Shown here one piece after another: positions 1-8,195 of a stretch of DNA of 24,265 bases. The translations under genes were made by a program, and so were the position numbers. Positions within the stretch are counted from its first letter, which is position 1, and every line of letters begins with the position of its first letter. The notes beneath the pieces are model-generated. The model did not search any database, was not told where the DNA came from, and worked only from the letters and a program-made list of their open reading frames with translations. Origin of the DNA: JANWYQ01 sp034432445 (lineage in GTDB: Bacteria; Chloroflexota; Anaerolineae; JAAEKA01); contig DAOUBX010000172.1 of the NCBI GenBank assembly GCA_034432445.1, positions 1-24,265 of the forward strand, given 5' to 3'.

Positions 1-30
1 GGCGCAGGCGCAGGTGTCGTGCTGTCAGAC

Positions 31-76
31 GGTGAACACTTGCACCTGCGATGCAAGTGCAGGTGTTCTATTCACC
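31..76. repeat. imperfect nested palindrome
   Basis: Several inverted pairs share nearly the same centre: ggtgaa 31-36 with ttcacc 71-76, gaacac 34-39 with gtgttc 63-68, acttgca 38-44 with tgcaagt 52-58, and cacctgc 43-49 with gcaggtg 59-65. The inner pairs are mutually exclusive, so alternative hairpins are possible. A further gcaggtg lies at 10-16. There is no T-run after it, so it is not an obvious terminator. Its role is unknown. Confidence 0.6.
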
Positions 77-77
77 G

Positions 78-91
78 GGCTGAGTAGTTAC
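78..91 (+). repeat. 14-bp motif GGCTGAGTAGTTAC, left copy
   Basis: This 14-mer occurs here on the plus strand and again as its exact reverse complement at 24177-24190, both in non-coding DNA near the window edges. It may be the conserved core of a dispersed intergenic repeat; that is inference from two copies only. Confidence 0.45.
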
Positions 92-271
92 GCAAAAACA
101 ACGTTGGGGCGAAGGGGCGACCACCAAGAGCGACCTTCTCAGCGCAAGGACGCGCCCATTGCGCAGTACACAGGAGAATTATAACCGCTGAGCCCAGCCG
201 AACGCAAACCCCCTGTCGACACACGCCTGAGACCCTCAGCCAACGGGGTCTGCAGCAAGGCAGTCGCGATC

Positions 272-300
272 AAACAAAAAACGGCAGCTTTCGCTGCCGT
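272..300 (-). terminator. rho-independent terminator of tRNA-Asn
   Basis: Read on the minus strand, an 8-bp stem (300-293 with 288-281, ACGGCAGC/GCTGCCGT) closes a four-base GAAA loop and is followed at once by a run of T (281-276), then G and TTT. It lies 3 bases downstream of the encoded CCA end of the tRNA. I see no terminator between rpoD and the tRNA, so it probably also ends read-through from dnaG-rpoD. Confidence 0.9.
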
Positions 301-303
301 TGC

Positions 304-379
304 TGGCTCCTGCGCCAAGACTCGAACTTGGAACCAACCGGTTAACAGCCGGTCGCTCTGCCGATTGAGCTACGCAGGA
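304..379 (-). tRNA. tRNA-Asn (GTT)
   Basis: The minus strand folds as a complete 76-nt cloverleaf. The 7-bp acceptor stem TCCTGCG/CGCAGGA is perfect, the discriminator is G and CCA is encoded (306-304). The D-arm carries AGCTCAATCGGCAGAGC and the T-loop carries GTTCGAGTC. The anticodon loop CTGTTAAC places anticodon GTT at 346-344, which reads AAC/AAU. A promoter lies about 20 nt upstream and a terminator immediately downstream, so the gene can be expressed on its own. Confidence 0.97.
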
Positions 380-405
380 ACGTCGTAGTTCGTGAACCGA
401 AGGCT

Positions 406-433
406 ATTTTACTCTGAACCCGACCCTTGTCAA
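406..433 (-). promoter_or_regulatory. sigma-70 promoter of tRNA-Asn
   Basis: On the minus strand TTGACA (433-428, perfect -35) is followed by a 16-bp spacer and TAAAAT (411-406, -10). The predicted start near 399 gives a leader of about 20 nt before the mature tRNA. The -35 begins 5 bases past the rpoD stop codon. Confidence 0.8.
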
Positions 434-438
434 GTTGA

Positions 439-1788
439 TCAGGCCAGGTAGTCGCGCAGTTTCTTGCTGCGAATGGGATGGCGCAGCTTGCGCAGGGCCT
501 TGGCCTCGATCTGACGGATGCGCTCGCGGGTGACGCCGAAGTGCTGGCCGACCTCTTCCAGGGTGTGGCTGGTGCCGTCGACCAGGCCAAAGCGCATCTC
601 CAGCACCTCACGCTCGCGCGGGCTGAGCTGGCTGAGGATGTCCTGCATCTGCTCGCGTAAGAGTTGGTGACTGGCAGCGTCGGCCGGGCCGGGCAAGTTC
701 TCGTCTTCGATGAAGTCGCCGAGATAGCTGTTCTCCTCCTGGCCTACCGGCATCTCCAAGGACATCGGCTCCTGCGAAACGCGGTTGATGCGCTGAACCT
801 TTTGTGCGGCGCGCTGCCAACGCCGCATCAAGTCGGGGTCGATCGTCCGTCCCAAGCGCAGCGCCTCCTCGATGCTGCGCCGATCCTCTGGCGAGAGGAA
901 GTCCATCTCCAGGGCGATCTCCTCCGGCGTCGGCTCGCGGCCCAGCTCTTGCGTCAGCCGGCGCTGCACGCGCACCTGGCGGTTGATGCTTTCGACCATG
1001 TGCACGGGAATGCGAATGGTGCGCGCCTGGTCGGCGATGGCGCGGCTGATCGCCTGGCGAATCCACCACGTGGCGTAGGTGCTGAACTTGAAGCCCATCT
1101 CGTGGTCGAACTTCTGCACGGCGCGAATCAGGCCGATGTTGCCCTCTTGGATCAAGTCGAGGAAGTTCATGCCACGGCCGAGGTAGCGCTTGGCCACGCT
1201 GACGACCAGGCGTAGGTTGGCCTGCGTCAAACGCTGCTGGGCGGCGACGCCCCGACGCACGGCTTCTTCGAGATCGGCGCGCGTGTCCGGGTCCAGGTTC
1301 GGCTCGGTGCTCAAGCGCTGCTCAGCCTCTTTGCCCTTGCGGATGAGGTCGGCATACTTGATCTCTTCTTCGCTGGTGAGCAGGGGGGTGCGTCCGATCT
1401 CGCGCAGATACATGCGCACCGGGTCGCTGGTAATGGTCGGATCGGCTAGCTCTTGCAGCAGTTCCTCGACAGGACGGTTGACGTCTGCCTCGACCTCCAT
1501 CTCGAACTGTTCGTCGCGCTCGATCAAGGGGACGGGACTGTCGAGGTCCTCAACTTCTTCCTCAAACTCGTCTTCGTCTTCCTCTTCGGTCTGGATGATC
1601 GTGCCGTCAGGCAAGACGCGCACGGCGACTGTGTCGTCGACCGCCTCCGTCAGCTCGTCTTCGGCGTCAGTCTCCAACCAATCAGGGTCTTGTTCGCCGC
1701 TGCGCCGGGTGTGTGCCGTCGGCGCGGGGGTCGCTTGTTCACTCGGTGGGCGCTTGTCGCGCCGCGAACGCTTTCGTGTTTCAGCCAT
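439..1788 (-). CDS. rpoD: primary RNA polymerase sigma factor (SigA/RpoD)
   Basis: Housekeeping sigma-70 factor that directs RNA polymerase to -10/-35 promoters (449 aa). A very acidic N-terminal stretch (about 38-110) precedes region 1.2 (SDPVRMYLREIG, 121-132). Region 2 is intact (NLRLVVSVAKRYLGRG then DLIQEGNIGLIRAV, and the -10 recognition helix STYATWWIRQAISRAI, about 187-251). Region 4 ends the protein with SPREREVLEMRFGL and the -35 recognition helix VTRERIRQIEAKALRKLR (about 389-436). Between ELGREPTPEEIA and SQEPMSLE there are about 30 more residues than in textbook SigA proteins (about 295-338), a region 3 enlargement I associate with Chloroflexota. The start lies 15 bp after the dnaG stop with no clear Shine-Dalgarno. 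The dnaG-rpoD order is the classical macromolecular synthesis operon without rpsU. Confidence 0.97.
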   Translation of the reverse strand: MAETRKRSRRDKRPPSEQATPAPTAHTRRSGEQDPDWLETDAEDELTEAVDDTVAVRVLPDGTIIQTEEEDEDEFEEEVEDLDSPVPLIERDEQFEMEVEADVNRPVEELLQELADPTITSDPVRMYLREIGRTPLLTSEEEIKYADLIRKGKEAEQRLSTEPNLDPDTRADLEEAVRRGVAAQQRLTQANLRLVVSVAKRYLGRGMNFLDLIQEGNIGLIRAVQKFDHEMGFKFSTYATWWIRQAISRAIADQARTIRIPVHMVESINRQVRVQRRLTQELGREPTPEEIALEMDFLSPEDRRSIEEALRLGRTIDPDLMRRWQRAAQKVQRINRVSQEPMSLEMPVGQEENSYLGDFIEDENLPGPADAASHQLLREQMQDILSQLSPREREVLEMRFGLVDGTSHTLEEVGQHFGVTRERIRQIEAKALRKLRHPIRSKKLRDYLA

Positions 1789-1803
1789 GCTGTTTCGTGT
1801 GTC

Positions 1804-3783
1804 TTATAGGCTGGGGATGGCCTGTCGGCGGCCGGATAAGGTGCGCGCGTTCAACGTCTGCTCTAAGTCTCGTCGCCTTTGTTTGAGGTCGTTAGCGAGC
1901 AGGCGATAGGCTTGCGCGTCGTCGGTCTGGCCTGCGGCCTCGGCTTGTTGCAACAAGGCGGGTAACTGCTGGCTGCGTGTTTTGACCTCGGCCAGCCGCA
2001 GCCGTAGGACGGCATCGACAACGTCTTTGACGAGTTGTTGGTGCATCAACGCTGGCGAGCGCTCGCGGTAGCGCTTTAGTTGCTCCAGGTATTCTTGCAG
2101 CGTGGGCGGAGCCTCGGGCCAATCGCCGCCTTCCTGCACCTGACCGGCCAGCAAAGCAGCGCACAAGGCGCGTTCCTCTGCGCGGTGAAAATCATCTTCG
2201 TCCAACGGTGCGGCGCCAAGGTCAGCCAGCTCTCCTTGTAGGTGTGGCAACACCGAAGGGTGCATGGTCAGGAGGGCCAGGCAATGGGTGGCCGGCCCGG
2301 TTTCCAGCTTTTGCCGCTGTCTTTGCGGCCGCAGGGCGCTTGTCGGGCCAACAGCCGTGGGCAACGCCGGTTCTGCGTCGTCCCCGTCAGGCGGCGGCTC
2401 AAGCGTGCGACGCGGCGCAGGCGGCGCAGTGCGGCGGCCGGTTACCAGGCGCTGGACGGTGCGCTCATCGGTCTGCACCAGCCGCGCCAGCTGTTGAATG
2501 TAGTGCGATCGCTGTACTTCGTCGGCCACCTCGTTGATGAGGGGCGCCAGACGCTCTACCGCCTCCGACTTACCGTGGGCGCTCTGCAAGTCTGTCTCCC
2601 GGCGCACCAGGTCGAAGAAGTAGTCGACAACCGGTTGCGCCGCAGCGACCAGCTTATGCCAAAGAGTGAGATCCGACCGGATCACATCGTCAGGGTCTTG
2701 TCCTTCTGGCAGCGTGACAATTCGCAGCTCGGCTGCCAGGCGCGCTTCATGACGCAGCAGGCCGGTGGCCGAGATCGTGGGCACCCACTCGCGGTCCAAC
2801 GCCTCGCGGGCCTGGGTGATGCCGCGCAGCGTGGCCGCTTTTCCGGCGGTGTCGGCGTCTAGGCAAAGGACGAACGTGTCGGTGAACCGCTTGAGCTGCT
2901 TGAGCTGTTGTTCGGTGAGCGCCGTGCCCATGCTGGCCACCACGTTGGTCTCGCCGAACTGATGCGCGGCCAGCACATCCATGTAGCCTTCGACGATTAC
3001 TGCCTGGCCACGGGCGCGAATGGCCTGGCGGGCGACATCCAGGCCAAAGACCACGCTCGACTTGTCGAAGAGCGGCGTTTGGGAGGTGTTCAAGTACTTC
3101 GGCTGTTGCTCGCCGGTCAGCGCCCGTGCGCCAAAGCCGATGATCCGGCCTTGTACATCGCGGATCGGCACCATCACGCGGTGGCGGAAACGGTCGTAGT
3201 AGCTGGTGCGGCCCGTCTCTTCCTCCACACGCATGACAATCAGCCCGGCAGCCAGGATGTCTTCTGTGGGGTAATTCTTGCCGCGCAGATGGCTGAACAG
3301 CCCATCCCAGCCCTCAGGCGCGTAGCCTAGCTGGAAGCCGTCGATAGTGGCGTCGTCCAGGCCACGTCGGGCTAGATACGCGCGCGCGGCCTGACCTTGC
3401 GGTGCGTTGCGCAACAGGTTATGGAAGTAGACCGCAGCCGCGTGGTTGATCTCCCGCAAGCGATCAAGATAATGGCTATGTTGGGAAGATGCGTCGGAAG
3501 GAGGGGTCAGATCGACGCCGGCTTTGCGTGCGAGCAGCTCCAGCGCCTCACGGAAGTCGAGATTCTCCCGTTTCATCACAAAGGCGAAAACATCGCCGCC
3601 TGTCCCGCATGCTCCGAAGCAACGCCAGGTGCCTGTATCGGGAAATACGACAAAGGACGGGGTCTTTTCCTGATGGAATGGACACAGCCCTTTGTAGCTG
3701 CGACCGGCTTTGCGCAGCGGCACATACGCCGAGATGACCTCAACGACATCTAGCCGCTCTTTGATCTCGTCGACTACAGTCAT
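1804..3783 (-). CDS. dnaG: DNA primase DnaG
   Basis: Synthesises RNA primers at the replication fork (659 aa, slightly longer than the usual ~600). The N-terminal CHC2 zinc-binding domain has C34, H37, C55 and C59; the usual FGCG is FGACG, giving one extra residue between the last two ligands. The catalytic TOPRIM domain shows the acidic glutamate in VEGYMD (E265) and the DxD-type motif CLDADTAG (D309, D311). The basic core motif GRIIGFGARAL lies near 212-222. The C-terminal 200 residues are variable and expected to bind the replicative helicase. It starts at ATG 3783 behind a consensus promoter and is followed 15 bp later by rpoD on the same transcript. Confidence 0.97.
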   Translation of the reverse strand: MTVVDEIKERLDVVEVISAYVPLRKAGRSYKGLCPFHQEKTPSFVVFPDTGTWRCFGACGTGGDVFAFVMKRENLDFREALELLARKAGVDLTPPSDASSQHSHYLDRLREINHAAAVYFHNLLRNAPQGQAARAYLARRGLDDATIDGFQLGYAPEGWDGLFSHLRGKNYPTEDILAAGLIVMRVEEETGRTSYYDRFRHRVMVPIRDVQGRIIGFGARALTGEQQPKYLNTSQTPLFDKSSVVFGLDVARQAIRARGQAVIVEGYMDVLAAHQFGETNVVASMGTALTEQQLKQLKRFTDTFVLCLDADTAGKAATLRGITQAREALDREWVPTISATGLLRHEARLAAELRIVTLPEGQDPDDVIRSDLTLWHKLVAAAQPVVDYFFDLVRRETDLQSAHGKSEAVERLAPLINEVADEVQRSHYIQQLARLVQTDERTVQRLVTGRRTAPPAPRRTLEPPPDGDDAEPALPTAVGPTSALRPQRQRQKLETGPATHCLALLTMHPSVLPHLQGELADLGAAPLDEDDFHRAEERALCAALLAGQVQEGGDWPEAPPTLQEYLEQLKRYRERSPALMHQQLVKDVVDAVLRLRLAEVKTRSQQLPALLQQAEAAGQTDDAQAYRLLANDLKQRRRDLEQTLNARTLSGRRQAIPSL

Positions 3784-3872
3784 GTTGTACTGCGCTCATC
3801 CACCAGATCGGCGTTAAGACGCTGACGAAGGGGTGCTCGACGCGCTGTCGGGGTTTTTGGCGAGCGCACTGA

Positions 3873-3901
3873 ATTATACGGTGTTCAGTCACCGCTGTCA
3901 A
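3873..3901 (-). promoter_or_regulatory. consensus sigma-70 promoter of dnaG-rpoD
   Basis: On the minus strand TTGACA (3901-3896) and TATAAT (3878-3873) are both perfect matches separated by exactly 17 bp. The predicted start near 3866 leaves a leader of about 83 nt before dnaG. The -35 hexamer and part of the spacer are inside the last codons of the upstream gene (3885-8195), so the promoter overlaps coding sequence. Confidence 0.9.
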
Positions 3902-6900
3902 TTTGCCAGCCGAGCTTCACCCCTGCCGGTCCGGCGATGTACGCCTGGCCTCCCCGAGCGTCCAGCGCCAACCCAAAGGGCCAAGCCGCGCCGTTCGTTC
4001 GCCATGTGCGCCGGTAGGTCAGCGTGGCGAGGTCGAAGACTTGCAAGCCCTCCCGGTCGCTTACCACTAGCTCGCCGCTCTTGGTGTTGATGGCCAGGGC
4101 TGAAATGCCCGTCAGAGGGCGCTGCAGAGTAGGCTCGATGGCAGCGGTCGGAGCGCCCGCAGCGTCCAAGACAGTCACCTGGCCGTAGCGTGGGGCCAAC
4201 AGGCCGGCCACAAACACGCGGCCGCTTAGCGGATCCACTGCTAGCTGTTGGGGCAAACCCAGGCCGGCGAGCGCAAAGCTGCGGATCACCTGGCCGGTGG
4301 TTGCATCGAGCACGGCCACCCGGCCGGCGCTGGTCAGGCCCACAAACAGGCTGTTGGTGGCGGGATGGACCGCCAACGCGTACGGCCCGCCTGGCACCGC
4401 CTGGCGCTGAACAACCGACAGCGTTGCCGGATCGAGCGCCAGCACCGCATCGGCCCATGTGTCGGCCACCCACAGGCGGTCGCTTGCCCAAGCCAGCCCA
4501 CCTGGCCCTGCCAGGGGAGGGCTGGACACCGGTTGCTGGCCGGCCTCGGCGTCGAGATCGAACCGCAACACCCGGCCCGGCAGCCGCGTCGCCAGGTAAA
4601 GCGCCGAGCCGTCCGGTGCAAACACCAGGCCCTGTGGCTGGCCCTGAAACGCGTACGTGGCTGCCACGGCCTGTGTAGTCGTCGAGCGCACCAGCAAACG
4701 GCCAGCCGTTGCCTCTGCCCACAGGCCGCGTCCTTCGTGTACAGCCAGGCTATGGCTTTGGCCGTCGGCCGCCGCCGCCGTTTGTCCCTCGCCGGCCGCT
4801 GCGCCAGGCTCGGACCCCTGCTCGTTGCCGGGCTCCCGGGCGATGCTGACGGCTCGGCTCGGTGCTTCCACCAACGGCAGCCACACCGCGCGCTTCAGAG
4901 TTTGAATGCGCAAGCCGTAGCTGCTGTCCAGGCAACGAAAGCTGTCAGCCGTCTGGCGCACAGCCACATGCACGCGCGCCGACCAGGGCGCCACCCACAC
5001 CAACCGGTCATTCGGGCTGGCGGCGTCCGCCTGGCCCGTGGCCAGCAGATCAACGCCGTTGGTGCCGAGCAAGGTCAGGCGTGGCCGGCCGCCCGGCGCT
5101 GCTCCTGTCGTTTCGATGAGGTAAGCGCGACCGCGATAGGCCGTCAAGCGCACCCAGTCTTGGTCATCCCAGTTGTGAAAGGCGCGCCAGGTCACGTCAC
5201 CCACCCCCGCGTCCGGCCGCGCTTGCGCTGCACTGTCGTCAGGCTCGTAGCTGTCGGGCGGGCAGGGTGTGGGTGTGACGGTGGGTGTGGGTGTGATGGT
5301 GGGAGTTGGCGTGTCCGTGGCGGTTGGCGTGCTGGTGGGCGTGGCAGTGGGCGGCGCAGTCGGCGTGGCGGTCGGTGTGGGCGCAGGTGTAGGTTCTGTC
5401 ACCGCGCCCACTTCCTGGAAAACGCTCACCGTGCCATCGCCGGCGTTGCTTACGTACAACCGGTTGGCAGCGACGTCGACCGCGATGCCTTCGGTTGCGC
5501 CGGCGCCCACCGGCAGCCAGGCCAGCCACACATGCGTGTCGCCGTCGAAGACGTGCAACTGCCGTTCGTCGGCGCAGGTGACGAAGAAGCGCCCGGTGTT
5601 GGGGTTGGCGGCCACCTGATAAGGGGTGCAATCCAGCGGGATCTGGTTGACGCGCTGGCCGGTGGCGGCGTCTAACACGGTGATGGTACGGCTGCCGCGA
5701 TCGGCCGTGTAGAGCCGGCCGCGAGCGGGATCGTACGCAATGCCGTAAGGCGCGCCGCCAACGGGATACGCAGCCACCACGGCGCCTGTAGCATCGTCGA
5801 CCGCCGCAGCCTGGTTGTCGCCGCTCAGCGTGACGAAGAAACGTTGCTGGTCGACAGCATGCACAACGAAACTCGGCTGGCTGCCTGTGGCCAGCGTAGC
5901 CAGAGTCTGCCCGCCGGGACCATCGATCAACGACAGCGAGTTGCCGTTTTGATTGGCCACGAGCAGTCGGCCCGTGGTTGGCGCCACGGCCACCCCCCAC
6001 GGGTTGGCGCCGGTCGTAGTGACGTGCACCGGTCCCACGCTGTGCCACTCGGGCCGGCCAACCAAGTCGTTGGTCAAGCCATGGGCCACGTACACCCGTC
6101 GGCTCACCGGGTCGAAGGCGACCCCGTTGGCGCCCGCGCTGCCGGCCAGAGGCAACACGGCCGACACCTGATTGGTGAGCCCATCCAGAACTGCCAGGCC
6201 GCCGCCGGCGTGGTTGGCCACATAGACCAGGCGGCGCATCGGATCCACGGCCACGCCATGCGGCTGCTGGCCGACGCGCACGGTGGCCACGGGGAGCAAC
6301 ACCGGCGTTGGGGTGGCGGTGGGCAGCAGGGTGTGAGTTGGTGTGGAGGTGGGGGTTGCCGTGGGCGAATGGGTTGGCGTCCACGTCGCCGAGGGGGTAG
6401 GCGTGGGCGGCTCGCTGGTAGCGGTGGGTGTGGGCATCGGCGTGGCCGTTGCCGGCGTGCTGGTGACGGGTGCCGTCGGCGTTTCTGTGCTGGTGATCTC
6501 CGACGTCGGACTGGGGGTTGGCGTCGACGTGGCTGTCGCCGTCACAACGAGCGTATCGGTTGGCGTGGGCGAAACGGTCGGAGTTGGCGTAGGCGTGTTG
6601 GTGGGCGTGGGCGTTGCTGTGTGCGTTGGGGTAGGCGGCGCCGTGGGTGTGCGGGTAGGGGTGCGCGTGGGCGTGGCCGTGGGCGCGTTGACCGTCACCG
6701 GCGCCACGTCGTTCAGCGGCGCAATGGTGGTGTTGCCGGCGGCAGCGCTGACGCTGTTGTAGTAGGTGCCTGCAGCGCTGGCTACTGTGGCGCGGAACGT
6801 GATGCGCAGCACGCTGGGCTGGTAAGGATAGGACTTGTCCAGATCGCGCACAGCATCGTACTGTGGTCGGTGGGTGCCGTCGAGGCGCAGCCAGTCCCAC

Positions 6901-8195
6901 ACGCCCCATGTACCCTGCGGGTCCAGCAGCTCGTAAGGCGTCACGCCGATCACTTCGGCCCAGCCCTGCCAATAGTCGCGGTAGGCGCGCAGCATGTAGT
7001 CGGCGCGATTCGTCTCGTTGATGCTGGGATAGCCCTCCCATGCGAAGGTTGTGTTGCCCAGGTCGTAGCCCGTCTCACTCAACAACACCTTGAGGTGTGG
7101 CCGGCCCCAGCTGGCCAGGCGCTCAAGCTGGGCCAGGTAGCTGTCGATGGTCATGGTGGGGTAGGCAGCCGTGCCGTTGTGCACGTTGTATTCAGGCGGG
7201 TGGTTGCCAGGGTAGGGGTGGGCGGCCCACAGGTCGAAGGCCCACAGGCTGCCGGGCACGTTGCTGACCATGCGATTGATGAAGTCAGCCGGCGCGATGT
7301 TGCCGCCGGGCGCAAGCGGGCCATTGAGCAACACGATCCGGCTGTCGCCGATATCGCGAATGGCGGCGGCTGTCTGCGTCAGGAACTGGCCGTACTCCAC
7401 GGCGTTGACAGCTCCGCTCCACTCCACGTTGAGGTTAGGCTCGTTCCAGATCTGGATGTAAAGCTGGTGGCCGTTGCGGCGGGGCAGGCTCTCCACTACC
7501 CGTCGGTAGGCCTGGGCGATGCCGGCGTAGTTGCCCGGCGCATCGGCCGGCGGCTTCTGCCAGACATCGCCTGCGCGTGGCCCTTGCAGCCGCAACACAG
7601 GCTTGAGCCCGCGGTCGTAGGCGCCGTTGACGAAGCTCTGCCAACACTCTGGTGCGCGTTGCGTGCTGGGCGTGATGTTGTAGAAAAGCTGTTTGACCCA
7701 CCCGTCTGAACCGGCCAGCTCCCGCGCGCGGTCGAGCTGCCAGGCGATGTAGTCGATCTCGCAGCGCTCCTGCACGAAGGTGTTGATGCCGTAGAAGGAA
7801 GCGCCGCGGCGCGCCGGCACGGTCAACGCGCCCCAGCGCAGGTTGCGCCCATCGCTGGTGGGGTCGGCCGTGCTGATCAGCGCGTCGTTGCTGCGAATCT
7901 GCGTTGACCCGCGCACGTAGCTGAAGCCGGCCGGCAGCAGGTCGGTGACGGTCACATCGGTGGCGGCGATGTCGCCGGCGTTGGTGAGCGTGATCGTGTA
8001 GGTGACCTGCGCGGCCGGCTGAACCCATGACTTGTCGACCTGTTTGGCCAGGGTAACCACGGGCCAGGGCGCGCGCGGTTCGGCGGCAGTGGAGGCGTGC
8101 AGACCCAGCGGCAGGAATACAGCGGCGAGCGCGCAGACGGCTCGCCAGGCCATGCGTTTGCTGGCGTGTTGATGGCGTTTGGTGAGGATTGGCAT
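3885..8195 (-). CDS. secreted multidomain protein: split DUF11, GH-A-like barrel, two beta-propellers
   Basis: Predicted secreted protein of 1436 aa; substrate unknown. In order: signal peptide (about 1-38, basic n-region, hydrophobic AVCALAAVFLPLGL, AxA-type site); first half of a DUF11 domain (about 46-128); a glycoside-hydrolase-like barrel (about 130-459) with IQIWNEPNL (acid E252), AAHPYP (H326) and VLLSETGYD (candidate nucleophile E374), as in clan GH-A; second half of the DUF11 domain (RITFRATV...GTYYNSVSA, about 460-504); Thr-Pro linker (505-631); seven-bladed YVTN-type propeller (632-929); second Thr-Pro linker (934-978); PPC-like domain (SYEPDDSA...WDDQDWVRL, about 980-1099); and a second propeller (about 1147-1436). 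I chose ATG 8195, whose A is shared with the mgtC-like stop (TGATG), over the TTG one codon earlier. It is translationally coupled to the upstream gene. A carbohydrate-active or cell-surface adhesive role is plausible but unproven. Confidence 0.9.
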   Translation of the reverse strand: MPILTKRHQHASKRMAWRAVCALAAVFLPLGLHASTAAEPRAPWPVVTLAKQVDKSWVQPAAQVTYTITLTNAGDIAATDVTVTDLLPAGFSYVRGSTQIRSNDALISTADPTSDGRNLRWGALTVPARRGASFYGINTFVQERCEIDYIAWQLDRARELAGSDGWVKQLFYNITPSTQRAPECWQSFVNGAYDRGLKPVLRLQGPRAGDVWQKPPADAPGNYAGIAQAYRRVVESLPRRNGHQLYIQIWNEPNLNVEWSGAVNAVEYGQFLTQTAAAIRDIGDSRIVLLNGPLAPGGNIAPADFINRMVSNVPGSLWAFDLWAAHPYPGNHPPEYNVHNGTAAYPTMTIDSYLAQLERLASWGRPHLKVLLSETGYDLGNTTFAWEGYPSINETNRADYMLRAYRDYWQGWAEVIGVTPYELLDPQGTWGVWDWLRLDGTHRPQYDAVRDLDKSYPYQPSVLRITFRATVASAAGTYYNSVSAAAGNTTIAPLNDVAPVTVNAPTATPTRTPTRTPTAPPTPTHTATPTPTNTPTPTPTVSPTPTDTLVVTATATSTPTPSPTSEITSTETPTAPVTSTPATATPMPTPTATSEPPTPTPSATWTPTHSPTATPTSTPTHTLLPTATPTPVLLPVATVRVGQQPHGVAVDPMRRLVYVANHAGGGLAVLDGLTNQVSAVLPLAGSAGANGVAFDPVSRRVYVAHGLTNDLVGRPEWHSVGPVHVTTTGANPWGVAVAPTTGRLLVANQNGNSLSLIDGPGGQTLATLATGSQPSFVVHAVDQQRFFVTLSGDNQAAAVDDATGAVVAAYPVGGAPYGIAYDPARGRLYTADRGSRTITVLDAATGQRVNQIPLDCTPYQVAANPNTGRFFVTCADERQLHVFDGDTHVWLAWLPVGAGATEGIAVDVAANRLYVSNAGDGTVSVFQEVGAVTEPTPAPTPTATPTAPPTATPTSTPTATDTPTPTITPTPTVTPTPCPPDSYEPDDSAAQARPDAGVGDVTWRAFHNWDDQDWVRLTAYRGRAYLIETTGAAPGGRPRLTLLGTNGVDLLATGQADAASPNDRLVWVAPWSARVHVAVRQTADSFRCLDSSYGLRIQTLKRAVWLPLVEAPSRAVSIAREPGNEQGSEPGAAAGEGQTAAAADGQSHSLAVHEGRGLWAEATAGRLLVRSTTTQAVAATYAFQGQPQGLVFAPDGSALYLATRLPGRVLRFDLDAEAGQQPVSSPPLAGPGGLAWASDRLWVADTWADAVLALDPATLSVVQRQAVPGGPYALAVHPATNSLFVGLTSAGRVAVLDATTGQVIRSFALAGLGLPQQLAVDPLSGRVFVAGLLAPRYGQVTVLDAAGAPTAAIEPTLQRPLTGISALAINTKSGELVVSDREGLQVFDLATLTYRRTWRTNGAAWPFGLALDARGGQAYIAGPAGVKLGWQIDSGD
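5262..5396 (-). repeat. Thr-Pro linker minisatellite 2
   Basis: Low-complexity DNA (plus strand GGTGTGGGTGT-like units) encoding about 45 residues of PTPTATPT-type sequence between the first propeller and the PPC-like domain of the secreted protein. Extended, probably O-glycosylated spacers of this kind join domains in extracellular proteins. The strand is strongly G/T-rich on plus. Confidence 0.85.
6303..6683 (-). repeat. Thr-Pro linker minisatellite 1
   Basis: Low-complexity DNA encoding about 127 residues of TPTPT/TATPT type, with no other obvious fold, separating the DUF11/hydrolase part from the first propeller. The degenerate short units could change length by replication slippage or be misassembled. 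Confidence 0.85.

Larger units (their letters stand above)
1..271. other. non-coding left edge
   Basis: I recognise no gene here. One plus-strand frame is open from base 2 to a stop at 182-184 (about 60 codons), but its translation has no recognisable motif and it lacks a start inside the window, so I do not call it. The stretch holds an imperfect palindrome (31-76) and a 14-bp motif (78-91) that recurs inverted at the right edge of the window. Confidence 0.6.

Noticed and set aside
2..184. C-terminal end of a plus-strand gene entering from the left edge (about 60 codons open)
   Set aside because: No domain or family motif, and it crosses the palindrome and the 14-bp repeat.
5262..6683. CRISPR-like repeats
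   Set aside because: The repetition is codon-level Thr-Pro coding sequence with no fixed-length repeats and spacers.
4248..7709. Long plus-strand frames of 475 and 621 residues
   Set aside because: They are antisense shadows of the secreted protein gene, which has real domains; their composition is arginine/glycine-rich without motifs.
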